DNA of 64,000 nucleotides from Flavobacteria bacterium RIFCSPLOWO2_12_FULL_35_11 (GTDB taxonomy: Bacteria; Bacteroidota; Bacteroidia; Flavobacteriales; Flavobacteriaceae), in assembly GCA_001800975.1 (NCBI GenBank), contig MGWK01000057.1:1-64000 (forward strand). The letters run 5' to 3'. Positions within the stretch are counted from its first letter, which is position 1, and every line of letters begins with the position of its first letter. Of the stretch, positions 7,992 through 18,901 are shown piece by piece. Both the position numbers and the translations under genes were made by a program. The notes beneath the pieces were generated by a model. It was not told where the DNA came from. It did not search any database and saw nothing but the letters and a program-made list of their open reading frames with translations.

Positions 7992-9278
7992 TTATCTTTC
8001 TTTAAATTCTTTAAATGGACGTAATGGTTCACCAACGTATAATTGACGTGGACGGCCAATTGGCTCTCCGTTTTCACGCATTTCTTTCCATTGTGCAATC
8101 CATCCCGGCAAACGGCCCACAGCAAACATAACTGTAAACATTGCCACAGGAATTCCTAAAGCTCTGTAAATTATTCCTGAATAGAAATCTACGTTAGGAT
8201 ATAATTTGCGTTCTGCAAAATATGGATCTTTAAGCGCCACTTCTTCTAAGTGTTTTGCAATTTTTAAAACTGGATCAGTCAAATTAAGATCTGCAAATAA
8301 TTCATCGGCTGCTTTTTTAATAATTCGGGCTCTTGGATCAAAGTTTTTGTAAACCCGGTGTCCAAATCCCATTAATCGGAAAGAATCATCTTTATCTTTA
8401 GCTCTATTGATAAACTTATCTACATCACCGCCATCTTTTTCAATTTCTTCCAACATTTCTAATACAGCTTGGTTTGCACCACCGTGAAGATGTCCCCATA
8501 ATGCAGAAACTCCTGCAGATACTGATGCAAACAATCCTGCTCCAGAAGAACCCACCATACGAACTGTTGAAGTTGAACAGTTTTGTTCATGATCCTCATG
8601 CAAAATTAGTAATTCATCAAGTGCCTTAACTGCAATTGGATTTATCACATATTGCTCTGTTGGCAATTTAAACATCAACTGCATGATATTTGAAATGTAG
8701 TCTAATGAATTGTCGGAATAGTTTAATGGCAATCCATTATTTCTTCTATGTGCCCAAGTTGCCAATACCGGAAATTTACCTAATATTTTAGTAACCGCAT
8801 TGTACATATCTTCTTTTGAGTTAACATTTACGATACCTGGATTGAAGGCAGTAAGCGCACTCGTTAAACTTGACAACATACCCATTGGGTGCGTTGATTT
8901 TGGAAAACCTTCAACGATATCTTTCATTTCTTCATTTACCATTGAATTCTTTTTGATATCAATCTGAAATTTTTTGAATTCTTCTTTTGTTGGAAGTTCT
9001 CCAAATATGATTAAAAATGCCACCTCTAAGAAACTCGCTTTTTTAGTCAAATCCTCTATGGAATATCCTCTGTGTCTTAAAATTCCTTTTTCACCATCTA
9101 AAAAAGTTATTTTACTGGCGCAGGAACCTGTGTTCTTATACCCAGTATCTAATGTGATTAAGCCTCCAGTTACGGTTCTTAATGTTGTAATATCCATGGC
9201 AATTTCATCTTCAGTTCCTACTAAAACTGGAAACTCATATTTTTTGCCGTTAAATTCTAAAATCGCTTTATTTGACAT
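7992..9278 (-). CDS. gltA: Citrate synthase
   Basis: A 428-residue type II (hexameric-family length) citrate synthase that condenses oxaloacetate with acetyl-CoA at the entry of the TCA cycle. The N-terminal small beta-domain begins FNGKKYEFPVLVGTEDEIAMD, and LDTGYKNTGSCASKITFLDG matches this type. Catalytic motifs include GHLHGGANQAV and GFGHRVYKNFDPRA (active-site His residues), and the CoA-site and Asp region VDFYSGIIYRALGIP. It is a single gene with its own terminator. The upstream region holds a perfect palindrome (9375-9397) that may be an operator. Confidence 0.98.
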   Translation of the reverse strand: MSNKAILEFNGKKYEFPVLVGTEDEIAMDITTLRTVTGGLITLDTGYKNTGSCASKITFLDGEKGILRHRGYSIEDLTKKASFLEVAFLIIFGELPTKEEFKKFQIDIKKNSMVNEEMKDIVEGFPKSTHPMGMLSSLTSALTAFNPGIVNVNSKEDMYNAVTKILGKFPVLATWAHRRNNGLPLNYSDNSLDYISNIMQLMFKLPTEQYVINPIAVKALDELLILHEDHEQNCSTSTVRMVGSSGAGLFASVSAGVSALWGHLHGGANQAVLEMLEEIEKDGGDVDKFINRAKDKDDSFRLMGFGHRVYKNFDPRARIIKKAADELFADLNLTDPVLKIAKHLEEVALKDPYFAERKLYPNVDFYSGIIYRALGIPVAMFTVMFAVGRLPGWIAQWKEMRENGEPIGRPRQLYVGEPLRPFKEFKER

Positions 9279-9371
9279 CGCTTATATAGATATATTAATG
9301 TTATTAAATTATTTATTATTAATTATCACGAATCTAATGAATTTTATAGGGAATTTATATGATTTAAGTCA

Positions 9372-9397
9372 ATGTTTTGCATAATACGTATGCAAAA
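9372..9397. promoter_or_regulatory. Perfect palindrome upstream of gltA, candidate operator
   Basis: TTTTGCATA (9375-9383) and TATGCAAAA (9389-9397) are perfect inverted 9-base arms around ATACG. The 16 bases 9372-9387 (ATGTTTTGCATAATAC) are identical to 49-64, upstream of the DUF4870-PadR operon. The site lies about 95-120 bases upstream of the gltA start, between gltA and the eno terminator. It is not followed by a U tract in the gltA direction, so it looks like a protein-binding site, not a terminator. Confidence 0.5.
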
Positions 9398-9411
9398 CGT
9401 ATACATTGTTA

Positions 9412-9448
9412 CATACAAAAAAAAACCGAAAGAATTCTCGGCTTTTTT
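9412..9448 (-). terminator. Terminator of enolase gene
   Basis: On the minus strand GCCGA pairs with TCGGT, extended by A/T pairs, around GAATTCTT. A run of nine T follows. It lies about 20 bases past the eno stop. Confidence 0.85.
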
Positions 9449-9467
9449 GCTATATAAAATAGAATCC

Positions 9468-10781
<1,314 letters not shown>

Positions 10782-10861
10782 TTACTGCAAGGTACAATTT
10801 TCAGGTCAAATTTTATGTAAATTAACCTGATTAATACGATAACGTTTTCGTTTTATTTTGA

Positions 10862-10899
10862 TCAAAAAAAGCCTTTAACGCTATGGCTAAAAGCTTTTT
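10862..10899 (-). terminator. Terminator of carA
   Basis: On the minus strand AAAAAGCTTTTA pairs imperfectly with TTAAAGGCTTTTT around GCCATAGCG and runs into a T tract. It begins about 5 bases after the carA stop codon. Confidence 0.75.
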
Positions 10900-10903
10900 A
10901 AAT

Positions 10904-12010
10904 TTATTGTTTTGATGCTTTTATATTTTCAATAAACTGGTCAAACAAATAGGATGAATCGTGTGGTCCCGGACTGGCTTCCGGATGATATTGAACCGAA
11001 AAACAATTTTTATTTTTCATTTTCATACCCGCCAGTGTTTCATCATTTAAATGAACATGCGTAATTTCAAATTCAGGGTGATTTTCAACTGCTGTTTTAT
11101 CAACAACAAAACCGTGGTTTTGCGAGGTTATTTCACCTTTTCCAGAAATTATGTTTTTTACCGGATGATTTATTCCGCGATGCCCATTGTGCATTTTATA
11201 GGTAGCAATGCCATTTGCCAAAGCAATTATTTGATGTCCCAAACAAATGCCAAACAAAGGTAAATTTTGGTTGATAATTTCTTTGGCCACTTGTTGCGCC
11301 GCAACTAAAGGTTCTGGATCGCCAGGTCCGTTTGACAAGAAAAAACCATCGGGATGAAATGAATTCATTTCCTCAAAAGTTGCGTTAAAAGGAAATACTT
11401 TTATGTAGCAATCTCTTTTTGCCAAATTTCTTAAAATATTCTTTTTGATGCCTAAATCCAATGCTGAAATTCTATAGGTTGCGTTTTCATCTCCAAAATA
11501 GTAAGATTCCTTTGCAGAAACCTTTGAAGCCAATTCCAATCCTTTCATATCAGGGACGGCATTTAATTTTTCTTTTAATGCATCAATATCAGTTTCCGTA
11601 GAAATAATGGCATTCATAGCGCCTTTATCTCTAATATAACGGACAACGGCTCTAGTGTCTATATCAGAAATTGCCATTAAATTTTGCTTTTCAAAATAAT
11701 TCTCCAAGGAATCTTGTGCATTTACCCTTGAATAATTAAAACTGAAATTCTTGCAAATTAACCCGGCAATTTTGATGGAATCAGATTCAATTTCCTCATC
11801 ATTTATTCCATAATTTCCAATATGCGCATTCGTTGCCAGCATTAACTGACCAAAATAAGAAGGATCTGTAAAAATTTCCTGATAACCAGTCATTCCTGTA
11901 TTGAAGCAAATTTCTCCAAATGCTGTACCGTCTCTTCCAATTGATTTTCCTTCGAAAATTGTTCCATCAGCCAAAAGCAAAATTGCCCTTTTACGTTTTG
12001 TATATTTCAT
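10904..12010 (-). CDS. carA: Carbamoyl phosphate synthase small (glutaminase) subunit
   Basis: A 368-residue subunit that hydrolyses glutamine and channels ammonia to CarB for carbamoyl phosphate, used in arginine and pyrimidine synthesis. The N-terminal CPSase small-chain domain shows FGEICFNTGMTGYQEIFTDP. The class I glutamine amidotransferase domain has SNGPGDPEP, the nucleophile elbow FGICLGHQI and the His-Glu pair in QYHPEASPGP. It lies directly downstream of the ribosomal operon but is separated by a terminator and has its own -7 element. carB is not in the window. Confidence 0.97.
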   Translation of the reverse strand: MKYTKRKRAILLLADGTIFEGKSIGRDGTAFGEICFNTGMTGYQEIFTDPSYFGQLMLATNAHIGNYGINDEEIESDSIKIAGLICKNFSFNYSRVNAQDSLENYFEKQNLMAISDIDTRAVVRYIRDKGAMNAIISTETDIDALKEKLNAVPDMKGLELASKVSAKESYYFGDENATYRISALDLGIKKNILRNLAKRDCYIKVFPFNATFEEMNSFHPDGFFLSNGPGDPEPLVAAQQVAKEIINQNLPLFGICLGHQIIALANGIATYKMHNGHRGINHPVKNIISGKGEITSQNHGFVVDKTAVENHPEFEITHVHLNDETLAGMKMKNKNCFSVQYHPEASPGPHDSSYLFDQFIENIKASKQ

Positions 12011-12040
12011 CCGTTTTTGTTACCTTTTTATTAGTCGCGT

Positions 12041-12048
12041 CAAATTTA
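12041..12048 (-). promoter_or_regulatory. Predicted -7 element of carA
   Basis: On the minus strand the sequence is TAAATTTG, an exact TAnnTTTG match, 30 bases before the carA ATG. No clear -33 TTTG is seen because the rplQ terminator occupies that place. Confidence 0.5.
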
Positions 12049-12053
12049 AATAT

Positions 12054-12090
12054 AAAAAAAAGGATAAACTATAAATAATTTATCCTTTTA
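12054..12090 (-). terminator. Terminator of the ribosomal protein operon
   Basis: The perfect 10-base stem AAAGGATAAA (12059-12068) / TTTATCCTTT (12079-12088) is followed on the minus strand by a T run (A at 12054-12060). It ends the long operon after rplQ. Confidence 0.88.
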
Positions 12091-12110
12091 ATAATATCAA
12101 TGAGTTGTCA

Positions 12111-12578
12111 TTATTTTGTTTCTTTACTGTCAACTTTAGCTTCAACAGTTTCTTCCACCTTTTTAGTTTTTCCTCTTCGAGTGGTTTTCTTTTTAGCTTT
12201 ATTGTTTGGATTGTAATTTGGGTTGTAATCAACCAATTCAATCATAGCCATAGGCGCATTATCTCCTTGACGACTTCCCAATTTAATGATACGAACGTAT
12301 CCTCCTGGTCTGTCGGCCACTTTTACAGAAACTTCTTTAAACAATTCTGTAACCATGAATTTATTTCTCAAATAGCTAAATACAACTCTTCTGTTGTGTG
12401 TTGTGTCATCTTTAGACTTTGTAATTAAAGGCTCTACAAATTGACGTAAAGCTTTTGCTTTTGCAACCGTGGTATTAATACGTTTGTGCTCTATTAAGGA
12501 ACAAGCCATATTAGCAAACATTGACTTTCTATGTGCTGTTTTTCTTCCTAAGTGATTAAATTTCTTTCCGTGTCTCAT
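12111..12578 (-). CDS. rplQ: 50S ribosomal protein L17
   Basis: L17, 155 residues, binds 23S rRNA near the tunnel exit. The N-terminal core ([18 protein letters not shown]) is standard. A charged Lys/Glu-rich tail after about residue 125 ([16 protein letters not shown] and on) extends beyond the ~120-residue E. coli protein, as is common in Bacteroidota. It is the last gene of the superoperon, 36 bases after rpoA. Confidence 0.98.
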   Translation of the reverse strand: MRHGKKFNHLGRKTAHRKSMFANMACSLIEHKRINTTVAKAKALRQFVEPLITKSKDDTTHNRRVVFSYLRNKFMVTELFKEVSVKVADRPGGYVRIIKLGSRQGDNAPMAMIELVDYNPNYNPNNKAKKKTTRRGKTKKVEETVEAKVDSKETK

Positions 12579-12614
12579 CTCTTATGTTATCTTAATTAAA
12601 ACCTGAGTTTTAAA

Positions 12615-13607
12615 TTAATCTTTATCTAATTTGTATTTGCTTAAATCCATTCCAAAACTTAACCCTTTTATATGAACCAATTCATCTAATTCAGTTAAAG
12701 ATTTTTTTCCAAAATTACGGAACTTCATTAAATCGTTTTTATTGAATGATACCAAGTCTCCCAAGGTGTCAACTTCTGCAGCTTTTAAACAATTTAGTGC
12801 TCTTACGGATAAATCCATATCCACTAATTTTGTTTTTAGCAACTGGCGCATATGTAAAGATTCTTCATCATATGTTTCAGTTTGTGCTATTTCATCAGCT
12901 TCTAAAGTGATACGCTCGTCAGAGAATAACATAAAATGGTGAATCAATATTTTTGCAGCTTCTGTTAATGCATCTTTAGGAGAAATTGAACCGTCAGTAG
13001 TAATATCAAATACTAACTTTTCATAATCTGTTTTTTGCTCAACACGAAAATCTTCCACAGCATATTTTACATTTTTAATGGGTGTAAAAATTGAATCTGT
13101 AAAAATGGTTCCCAATGCAACGCCAGATTTTTTATTATCTTCTGCAGGTACAAAGCCTCTTCCTTTTTCTATGGTAATTTCAAAATCCAATGTAACAGAT
13201 TTCTCCATATTACAAATAACCAAATCGTGATTTAAAACTTGAAAACCAGAAATGTATTTTTGTAAGTCACCGGCAGTTAACTGCTCGTGTTTAGAAATTG
13301 AAATGTTTACTGTTTCTCTATCAGAATCTTCAATTTGTTTCTTAAAACGAACTTGTTTTAAGTTCAAAATAATTTCTGTTACGTCTTCAACAACTCCTTT
13401 AATTGTTGAAAATTCATGTTCAATACCTTCAATACGAAGTGAGGTTATTGCAAATCCCTCTAATGAAGACAACAACACTCTTCTTAAAGCATTCCCAACA
13501 GTTAAACCAAATCCTTGTTCTAACGGTCTGAATTCAAATCTACCGTTAAAATCGGTAGAATCAATCATAATTACTTTATCGGGCTTCTGAAAATTTAAAA
13601 TTGCCAT
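12615..13607 (-). CDS. rpoA: RNA polymerase alpha subunit
   Basis: A 330-residue alpha subunit. The N-terminal dimerisation domain includes [20 protein letters not shown], which nucleates polymerase assembly. The C-terminal domain (about 250-330) has the two helix-hairpin-helix elements, seen in [16 protein letters not shown] and [16 protein letters not shown], that contact UP elements and activators. Its place between rpsD and rplQ is the usual alpha-operon order. Confidence 0.99.
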   Translation of the reverse strand: MAILNFQKPDKVIMIDSTDFNGRFEFRPLEQGFGLTVGNALRRVLLSSLEGFAITSLRIEGIEHEFSTIKGVVEDVTEIILNLKQVRFKKQIEDSDRETVNISISKHEQLTAGDLQKYISGFQVLNHDLVICNMEKSVTLDFEITIEKGRGFVPAEDNKKSGVALGTIFTDSIFTPIKNVKYAVEDFRVEQKTDYEKLVFDITTDGSISPKDALTEAAKILIHHFMLFSDERITLEADEIAQTETYDEESLHMRQLLKTKLVDMDLSVRALNCLKAAEVDTLGDLVSFNKNDLMKFRNFGKKSLTELDELVHIKGLSFGMDLSKYKLDKD

Positions 13608-13629
13608 AATTGAATTGGTATCTTTAAAA

Positions 13630-14235
13630 TTATTTAGAGTATAACTCTACGATTAATTGTTCCTTGATATTTTCTGGAATTTGAATTCTTTCAGGAACAC
13701 TAACAAAATTTCCTTGTTTGGTTTCTGAATTCCAAGAAAGCCATTCGTAAACATCACTTCTGTTAGCCAAAGAATTTTCAATAGCCAACAATGATTTTGA
13801 TTTTTCTCTTACAGCAACAACATCACCTGCATTTAATGAATAAGAAGGTATGTTAACCAACTCTCCATTTACAGTGATATGACGGTGAGACACCAATTGA
13901 CGTGCAGCACTACGACTAGGTGCAACACCCATTCTGTAAACTACGTTGTCTAAACGACATTCGCAAAGTTGTAATAAAATTTCACCAGTAATACCTTTAC
14001 TGCTTGAAGCTTTTTTAAATAAGTTTGCAAATTGTCTTTCCAAAATACCGTAAGTATATTTTGCTTTTTGCTTTTCAGCCAACTGAATAGAGTATTCAGA
14101 TTTTTTTCCTCTACGACGGTTAGCACCGTGTTGTCCTGGAGGATAATTTCTTTTTTCAAAAGATTTATCGTCTCCAAAAATTGCTTCTCCGAATTTACGG
14201 GCAATTTTAGTTTTTGGTCCTGTATATCTTGCCAT
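13630..14235 (-). CDS. rpsD: 30S ribosomal protein S4
   Basis: S4, 201 residues, a primary 16S rRNA-binding protein. It has no N-terminal zinc-binding Cys set, and carries the S4 RNA-binding domain (about 90-150; [20 protein letters not shown] and the His-rich HRHITVNG). In many bacteria S4 represses its own operon at the mRNA level. Here an 86-base gap with complementary arms precedes the gene (see 14251-14303). Confidence 0.98.
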   Translation of the reverse strand: MARYTGPKTKIARKFGEAIFGDDKSFEKRNYPPGQHGANRRRGKKSEYSIQLAEKQKAKYTYGILERQFANLFKKASSSKGITGEILLQLCECRLDNVVYRMGVAPSRSAARQLVSHRHITVNGELVNIPSYSLNAGDVVAVREKSKSLLAIENSLANRSDVYEWLSWNSETKQGNFVSVPERIQIPENIKEQLIVELYSK

Positions 14236-14250
14236 TTCTAATTATTATAT

Positions 14251-14303
14251 GATAGGGATTATGAATTAAGGCTAATCCTTCGATAATCTTACAAAATCCT
14301 ATC
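14251..14303 (-). promoter_or_regulatory. Foldable leader between rpsK and rpsD
   Basis: GATAGGGATT (14251-14260) and AATCCTATC (14295-14303) can pair with one bulge. Inside lies a second hairpin, AAGG (14268-14271) with CCTT (14277-14280). Most gaps in this operon are under 25 bases, so an 86-base structured gap just before the S4 gene suggests a translational control site or a processing site. This is inference from base pairing only. Confidence 0.4.
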
Positions 14304-14321
14304 GGTTAAAATTTAATTTAA

Positions 14322-14705
14322 TTATACTCTTCTTCTTTTCGGTGGTCTGCAACCATTGTGTGGCAATGGAGTAACATCGATAATTTCTGAAACTTCAATT
14401 ACTAAATTGTGAATTGATCTGATTGCAGATTCTCTACCGTTACCTGGTCCTTTTACATACACTTTCACTTTTCTCATTCCTGCTTCATGTGCTACTTTAC
14501 CACAATCTTCAGCAGCCAATTGAGCAGCGTAAGGCGTGTTCTTTTTAGAACCTCTAAATCCCATTTTTCCAGCTGATGACCATGAAATTACATCACCTTT
14601 TTTATTGGTAAGTGATATAATAATATTGTTAAATGAAGCCGTAATATGTGCTTGACCAACTGCCTCAACAATAACTTTGCGTTTTTTTGTACTTGCTTTC
14701 GCCAT
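14322..14705 (-). CDS. rpsK: 30S ribosomal protein S11
   Basis: S11, 127 residues, on the 30S platform. The conserved core is present ([32 protein letters not shown], and the C-terminal [15 protein letters not shown]). It lies 13 bases after rpsM. Confidence 0.98.
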   Translation of the reverse strand: MAKASTKKRKVIVEAVGQAHITASFNNIIISLTNKKGDVISWSSAGKMGFRGSKKNTPYAAQLAAEDCGKVAHEAGMRKVKVYVKGPGNGRESAIRSIHNLVIEVSEIIDVTPLPHNGCRPPKRRRV

Positions 14706-14718
14706 AATATTTTAGTTA

Positions 14719-15093
14719 TTATTTAGTTGCTTTTTTCTTGTTAGCTACAGTTTTTCTTTTTCCTTTTCGAGTTCTAGAATTGTTCTTAGTTCTTTGCCCT
14801 CTTAAAGGTAATCCAGATCTATGACGAATACCTCTATAACATCCAATATCCATTAATCGCTTAATGTGCAATTGAATTTCTGAACGCAATTCACCCTCAA
14901 TATTGTAGGTTCCTACCTGCTCTCTGATTCCGTGAATTTCGTCGTCTGTCCAATCTTGAACTTTCGTGCTTTCGTCAACTTTTGCATTAGCCAAAATTTC
15001 TTTAGCTCTGCTGTTTCCAATTCCGAAAATATAAGTTAAGGCAATAACACCTCTTTTATTTTTTGGAATATCAATACCTGCTATTCTTGCCAT
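14719..15093 (-). CDS. rpsM: 30S ribosomal protein S13
   Basis: S13, 124 residues, in the head of the 30S subunit at the intersubunit bridge. It starts [19 protein letters not shown] and has the helix-hairpin-helix [14 protein letters not shown] and the basic tail [19 protein letters not shown]. Two bases separate it from rpmJ. Confidence 0.98.
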   Translation of the reverse strand: MARIAGIDIPKNKRGVIALTYIFGIGNSRAKEILANAKVDESTKVQDWTDDEIHGIREQVGTYNIEGELRSEIQLHIKRLMDIGCYRGIRHRSGLPLRGQRTKNNSRTRKGKRKTVANKKKATK

Positions 15094-15095
15094 AA

Positions 15096-15212
15096 CTATC
15101 CTTGTCTTTGTTTAAATCTAGGATTCTTTTTATTGATTACATATAATCTGCCTTTTCTACGCACAATCTTGCACTCGGCACTTCTCTTTTTTACTGATGT
15201 TCTAACTTTCAT
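15096..15212 (-). CDS. rpmJ: 50S ribosomal protein L36, zinc-free form
   Basis: A 38-residue protein reading [20 protein letters not shown] from its ATG at 15212 and ending in NPRFKQRQG. The overall pattern is L36. Of the usual CxxC...C...H zinc ligands only the Cys at position 14 remains; positions 11, 27 and the final His are replaced. It is therefore the C-minus, zinc-independent type. It sits in the conserved place between infA (10 bases) and rpsM (2 bases). Confidence 0.97.
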   Translation of the reverse strand: MKVRTSVKKRSAECKIVRRKGRLYVINKKNPRFKQRQG

Positions 15213-15222
15213 CGTTAATACT

Positions 15223-15438
15223 TTAATATCTGTAAGTAATTCTTGCTTTTGTTAAATCGTATGGACTCATTTCGAGTTTAACTTTATCTCCAGGTAATAA
15301 TTTTATATAATGCATACGCATTTTACCTGATATATGTGCTGTAACTATATGTCCGTTTTCCAACTCTACACGAAACATTGCATTAGACAAAGCTTCTGTA
15401 ATGGTTCCGTCTTGTTGTATTGCTGGTTGTTTTGCCAT
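15223..15438 (-). CDS. infA: Translation initiation factor IF-1
   Basis: IF-1, 71 residues, a single S1-like OB fold that binds the 30S A site. Conserved motifs are [20 protein letters not shown] and [17 protein letters not shown]. Its ATG overlaps the secY stop by one base, which indicates translational coupling. The position between secY and rpmJ is usual in Bacteroidota. Confidence 0.98.
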   Translation of the reverse strand: MAKQPAIQQDGTITEALSNAMFRVELENGHIVTAHISGKMRMHYIKLLPGDKVKLEMSPYDLTKARITYRY

Positions 15439-16769
15439 TATGCTATTGCTTTTCTTTTTGTTCCCGTTTTCATTAAGCCATCATAATGACGGTTTAATAA
15501 ATGAGAGTTAATTTGTTGTATGGTATCAATTGCAACACCCACCATAATTAACAAAGATGTACCTCCGTAAAACAATGCCCAAGACTGCGTTAATCCAAAA
15601 TTAATAACTATTGCTGGCAATATAGCCACAAGAGCCAAAAATATAGATCCAGGGAATGTTATTAAAGACAATATTCTGTCCAACATTTCAGCTGTATCTT
15701 TTCCAGGTCTAATTCCCGGAATAAAACCACCGCTTCTTTTTAAATCATCAGCCATTTTATTGGTTGGAATTGTAATTGCGGTATAAAAATAACTAAACAC
15801 TATAATTAATAATGCGAATACCATATTGTACCAAAACCCAAACATATTTGAAAACTCAATCCCAACTGTTTTTATTGAATCATTTGATGAACTGGCCATT
15901 AATGCAGGGGCAAACATAATTGCCTGAGCAAAAATAATTGGCATAACACCTGATGCATTCAATTTTAAAGGAATATAATCCCTTGATCCAACATTCTTAA
16001 TGTTTCCTGCAACCGTTTTTCTTGCGTACTGAACAGCAATTCTGCGAACAGCGGTAACTAAATACACACTTATAAGAATTACTAACAGCCAAACAATCAC
16101 TTCAATCAAAATCATGATCAAACCACCATTTGAAGCCGTAACTTTTGAAACAACTTCTTGTATAAACGCTGATGGAAAACGAGCAATAATACCAATCATA
16201 ATTAATAATGATATTCCATTACCAATTCCTTTATCAGTTATTTTTTCACCCAGCCACATTGCAAAAACAGTACCTGATGTTAAAACAACCATTGAAGTTA
16301 ACCAAAACATACTTCCACTGATGTAGATAGCGGATGATGGTATTAATTGGTAGATATTTGTAATATACGCCGGTCCTTGAACCATTGTAATTGCAATTGT
16401 TAACCAACGCGTAATTTGATTTATTTTCTTTCTGCCACTTTCACCGTCTTTTTGCAGTTTTTGTAAATAAGGAACCGCGATTCCCATTAATTGAACTACA
16501 ATTGAGGCTGAGATATAAGGCATAATACCTAACGCTACAACTGATGCTTGTGCGAAAGCACCTCCTGTAAACATATCCAATAAACCTAAGATTCCACCAC
16601 CGCTTGTTTGATTTTGAAGTGCTGCTTGCGCAACAGTAATATCAATACCCGGAAGTGGCACTTGAGCTGCAAAACGATAAATTGCCATAAATCCAAGTGT
16701 CAATAGTATCTTATTTCTAAGTTCTTCTATTATCCAGATGTCTTTGATGGTTTGAATAAACTTTTTCAT
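15438..16769 (-). CDS. secY: Protein translocase subunit SecY
   Basis: The 443-residue channel subunit of the Sec translocon, with ten predicted membrane helices. Conserved parts are [12 protein letters not shown] near the start, the plug region after [18 protein letters not shown], the cytoplasmic loop [21 protein letters not shown], and [14 protein letters not shown]. It follows rplO by about 11 bases. adk and map, which often follow secY, are absent. Confidence 0.98.
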   Translation of the reverse strand: MKKFIQTIKDIWIIEELRNKILLTLGFMAIYRFAAQVPLPGIDITVAQAALQNQTSGGGILGLLDMFTGGAFAQASVVALGIMPYISASIVVQLMGIAVPYLQKLQKDGESGRKKINQITRWLTIAITMVQGPAYITNIYQLIPSSAIYISGSMFWLTSMVVLTSGTVFAMWLGEKITDKGIGNGISLLIMIGIIARFPSAFIQEVVSKVTASNGGLIMILIEVIVWLLVILISVYLVTAVRRIAVQYARKTVAGNIKNVGSRDYIPLKLNASGVMPIIFAQAIMFAPALMASSSNDSIKTVGIEFSNMFGFWYNMVFALLIIVFSYFYTAITIPTNKMADDLKRSGGFIPGIRPGKDTAEMLDRILSLITFPGSIFLALVAILPAIVINFGLTQSWALFYGGTSLLIMVGVAIDTIQQINSHLLNRHYDGLMKTGTKRKAIA

Positions 16770-16780
16770 CTATTATCTTT

Positions 16781-17233
16781 TTATAGCGTTTCTACTGAAC
16801 CACCCGCATTTTCAATTGCAGCTTTTGCAGTGGCAGTAAATTTATGAACAATTACATTTAATTTCGCTTTTAACTCACCATTTCCTAATATTTTTACCAG
16901 GTCATTTTTACGGGCCAAACGATTTTCAACTAAAATATCCATTGTTACTGCATCAGTGATTTTATTGTTATCAACCAATTCTTGTAACTTGTGTAAGTTT
17001 ACGCCTACATATTCCTTACGGTTTATATTTTTAAAACCAAATTTAGGAACACGTCTTTGTAAAGGCATTTGACCACCTTCAAAACCAACTTTTCTAGAAT
17101 ATCCTGAACGTGATTTAGCACCTTTGTTACCTCTGGTAGCAGTACCACCTTTTCCGGAACCTTGGCCTCTACCAATACGTTTACCTTGATTTTTAACTGA
17201 CCCTTCAGCAGGCTTTAAGTTATTTAATGTCAT
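16781..17233 (-). CDS. rplO: 50S ribosomal protein L15
   Basis: L15, 150 residues from the ATG at 17233; an upstream in-frame GTG at 17236 is less likely. The Gly-rich, basic N-terminal arm (GKRIGRGQGSGKGGTATRG) and the globular end VIVHKFTATAKAAIENAGG are typical. Confidence 0.97.
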   Translation of the reverse strand: MTLNNLKPAEGSVKNQGKRIGRGQGSGKGGTATRGNKGAKSRSGYSRKVGFEGGQMPLQRRVPKFGFKNINRKEYVGVNLHKLQELVDNNKITDAVTMDILVENRLARKNDLVKILGNGELKAKLNVIVHKFTATAKAAIENAGGSVETL

Positions 17234-17244
17234 CACTTTATAGA

Positions 17245-17427
17245 TTATTTAATTTCTTCAACAGAAACTAAGTGTTTAACTTTATGTACCATTCCAAGAA
17301 TTGCCGGGGTAGCATCATGTTCAACTACCTGATTCATCTTTTTCAAACCAAGCGCCTCAAGAGTTCTTTTTTGTCTTTGAGGACGTCTAATTTTACTTCT
17401 AACTTGCGTTACTTTTATTTTTGCCAT
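17245..17427 (-). CDS. rpmD: 50S ribosomal protein L30
   Basis: L30, 60 residues, the usual short bacterial form (AKIKVTQVRSKIRRPQRQKR, then a VEHD-containing strand). It lies between rpsE and rplO with gaps of 13 and 11 bases. Confidence 0.97.
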   Translation of the reverse strand: MAKIKVTQVRSKIRRPQRQKRTLEALGLKKMNQVVEHDATPAILGMVHKVKHLVSVEEIK

Positions 17428-17440
17428 CGTGCTTCTTGTT

Positions 17441-17965
17441 TTATCCGTTAAATACTTTTTCTAAAGAAATTCCTCTTTCTTTAGCAATCATACTGGCGCT
17501 ACGAAGTTGCAATAATGCGTCAAACGTTGCTTTTACAACATTATGTGCATTTGATGAACCTTGTGATTTTGAAAGCACATCGTGCACACCAACTGATTCA
17601 AGGACTGCACGTACTGCACCACCAGCAATAACTCCGGTACCGTGTGAAGCTGGTTTTAAAAATACTTTAGCTCCGCCAAACTTACCTTTTTGTTCGTGAG
17701 GTAATGTTTGTTTTAAAATTGGAATTCTAATTAAATTTTTCTTTGCATCTTCAATTGCTTTTGCAATCGCTGAAGCTACATCTTTAGATTTACCCAATCC
17801 GTGTCCAACAACACCATTTCCGTCTCCAACTACAACAATAGCCGAAAAACCAAATGCTCTTCCTCCTTTAGTTACTTTGGTAACTCTATTAACACCAACT
17901 AAGTGATCTTTTAGTTCTAACCCACTAGGTTTAACTCTTTCTACGTTATTGTAGTTTTGATACAT
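17441..17965 (-). CDS. rpsE: 30S ribosomal protein S5
   Basis: S5, 174 residues, important for decoding accuracy. It has the double-stranded-RNA-binding-like N-terminal domain ([20 protein letters not shown]) and the C-terminal domain with [19 protein letters not shown]. Confidence 0.98.
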   Translation of the reverse strand: MYQNYNNVERVKPSGLELKDHLVGVNRVTKVTKGGRAFGFSAIVVVGDGNGVVGHGLGKSKDVASAIAKAIEDAKKNLIRIPILKQTLPHEQKGKFGGAKVFLKPASHGTGVIAGGAVRAVLESVGVHDVLSKSQGSSNAHNVVKATFDALLQLRSASMIAKERGISLEKVFNG

Positions 17966-17971
17966 AATTTA

Positions 17972-18325
17972 CTAAAATTTTAAACCTGCTTCTCTTGCAG
18001 CGTCTGCTAGAGCTTTAACTCTACCGTGATACAAAAATCCGTTTCTGTCAAATGCAACTGCCTCTACTCCAGCGCTTATAGCTTTTTCAGCAATATTTTT
18101 GCCTACTAATTTTGCGATGTCTGTTTTGGTTCCTGTTGATTCAATTTCTTTATCTCTTGATGAAACTGATACCAAAGTGGTACCTAAAGTATCATCTATT
18201 AATTGAGCATAAATTTCTTTGTTACTTCTAAACACTGATAATCTAGGTCTAGCAGCTGTACCAACTAAAATTTTTCTGATTCTATGCTTAATTCTTACCC
18301 GTCTTTCAAGCTTTGATAATGCCAT
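17972..18325 (-). CDS. rplR: 50S ribosomal protein L18
   Basis: L18, 117 residues, binds 5S rRNA. The segments [20 protein letters not shown] and the C-terminal [20 protein letters not shown] are characteristic. Confidence 0.98.
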   Translation of the reverse strand: MALSKLERRVRIKHRIRKILVGTAARPRLSVFRSNKEIYAQLIDDTLGTTLVSVSSRDKEIESTGTKTDIAKLVGKNIAEKAISAGVEAVAFDRNGFLYHGRVKALADAAREAGLKF

Positions 18326-18338
18326 AATACTCTAATGA

Positions 18339-18884
18339 TTATGCAGATTTACCTGCTTTTTTTCTTAATAATTCTCCTACAAACTTAACTCCTTTTCCTT
18401 TGTAAGGCTCTGGTTTACGCAATGAACGAATCTTTGCTGCAACGGCACCTACAAGTTGTTTATCAAATGAAGTTAACTTGATAATTGAATTTTTTCCCTT
18501 TTCTAAAACTGTCTCTACCGTAACTTCTGGAGCTACTTCTATAACTATATTGTGAGAAAAACCTAAAGCTAAGTCCAATACTTGCCCTTGGCTTGTTGCT
18601 CTATATCCTACACCAACAAGTTCTAATTCTTTAGTCCATCCTTTTGAAACACCTTCAATCATATTGTTAATTAAAGCTCTGTATAATCCATGTTTTGCTT
18701 TATGGACTTTACTTTCAGATGGTCGATCAAAAGTGATAATTCCATCTTCAACCGTAACTGTAATATCATCAGTAATTTTCTGAGATAACTCTCCCAATTT
18801 TCCTTTTACAGTAATTACATCGTCTTTAATTTCAAATGTAACTCCTGCTGGTAAGGTAATCGGATTCTTTCCTATTCTTGACAT
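18339..18884 (-). CDS. rplF: 50S ribosomal protein L6
   Basis: L6, 181 residues, two repeated alpha/beta domains at the base of the L7/L12 stalk. It starts MSRIGKNPITLPAGVTF and ends with the signature region RKPEPYKGKGVKF. Confidence 0.98.
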   Translation of the reverse strand: MSRIGKNPITLPAGVTFEIKDDVITVKGKLGELSQKITDDITVTVEDGIITFDRPSESKVHKAKHGLYRALINNMIEGVSKGWTKELELVGVGYRATSQGQVLDLALGFSHNIVIEVAPEVTVETVLEKGKNSIIKLTSFDKQLVGAVAAKIRSLRKPEPYKGKGVKFVGELLRKKAGKSA

Positions 18885-18901
18885 CTTTGTTTAGTTCTTG
18901 A

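Noticed and set aside
8974-9384. 136-codon open frame on the plus strand opposite the gltA start
   Set aside because: It is antisense to a clear citrate synthase and has no family likeness.
9375-9397. Second terminator upstream of gltA
   Set aside because: The palindrome has no T tract on either side, and a proper eno terminator is found at 9412-9448.
13950-14204. 84-codon minus-strand open frame within rpsD
   Set aside because: A shifted frame of the S4 gene with no family likeness.
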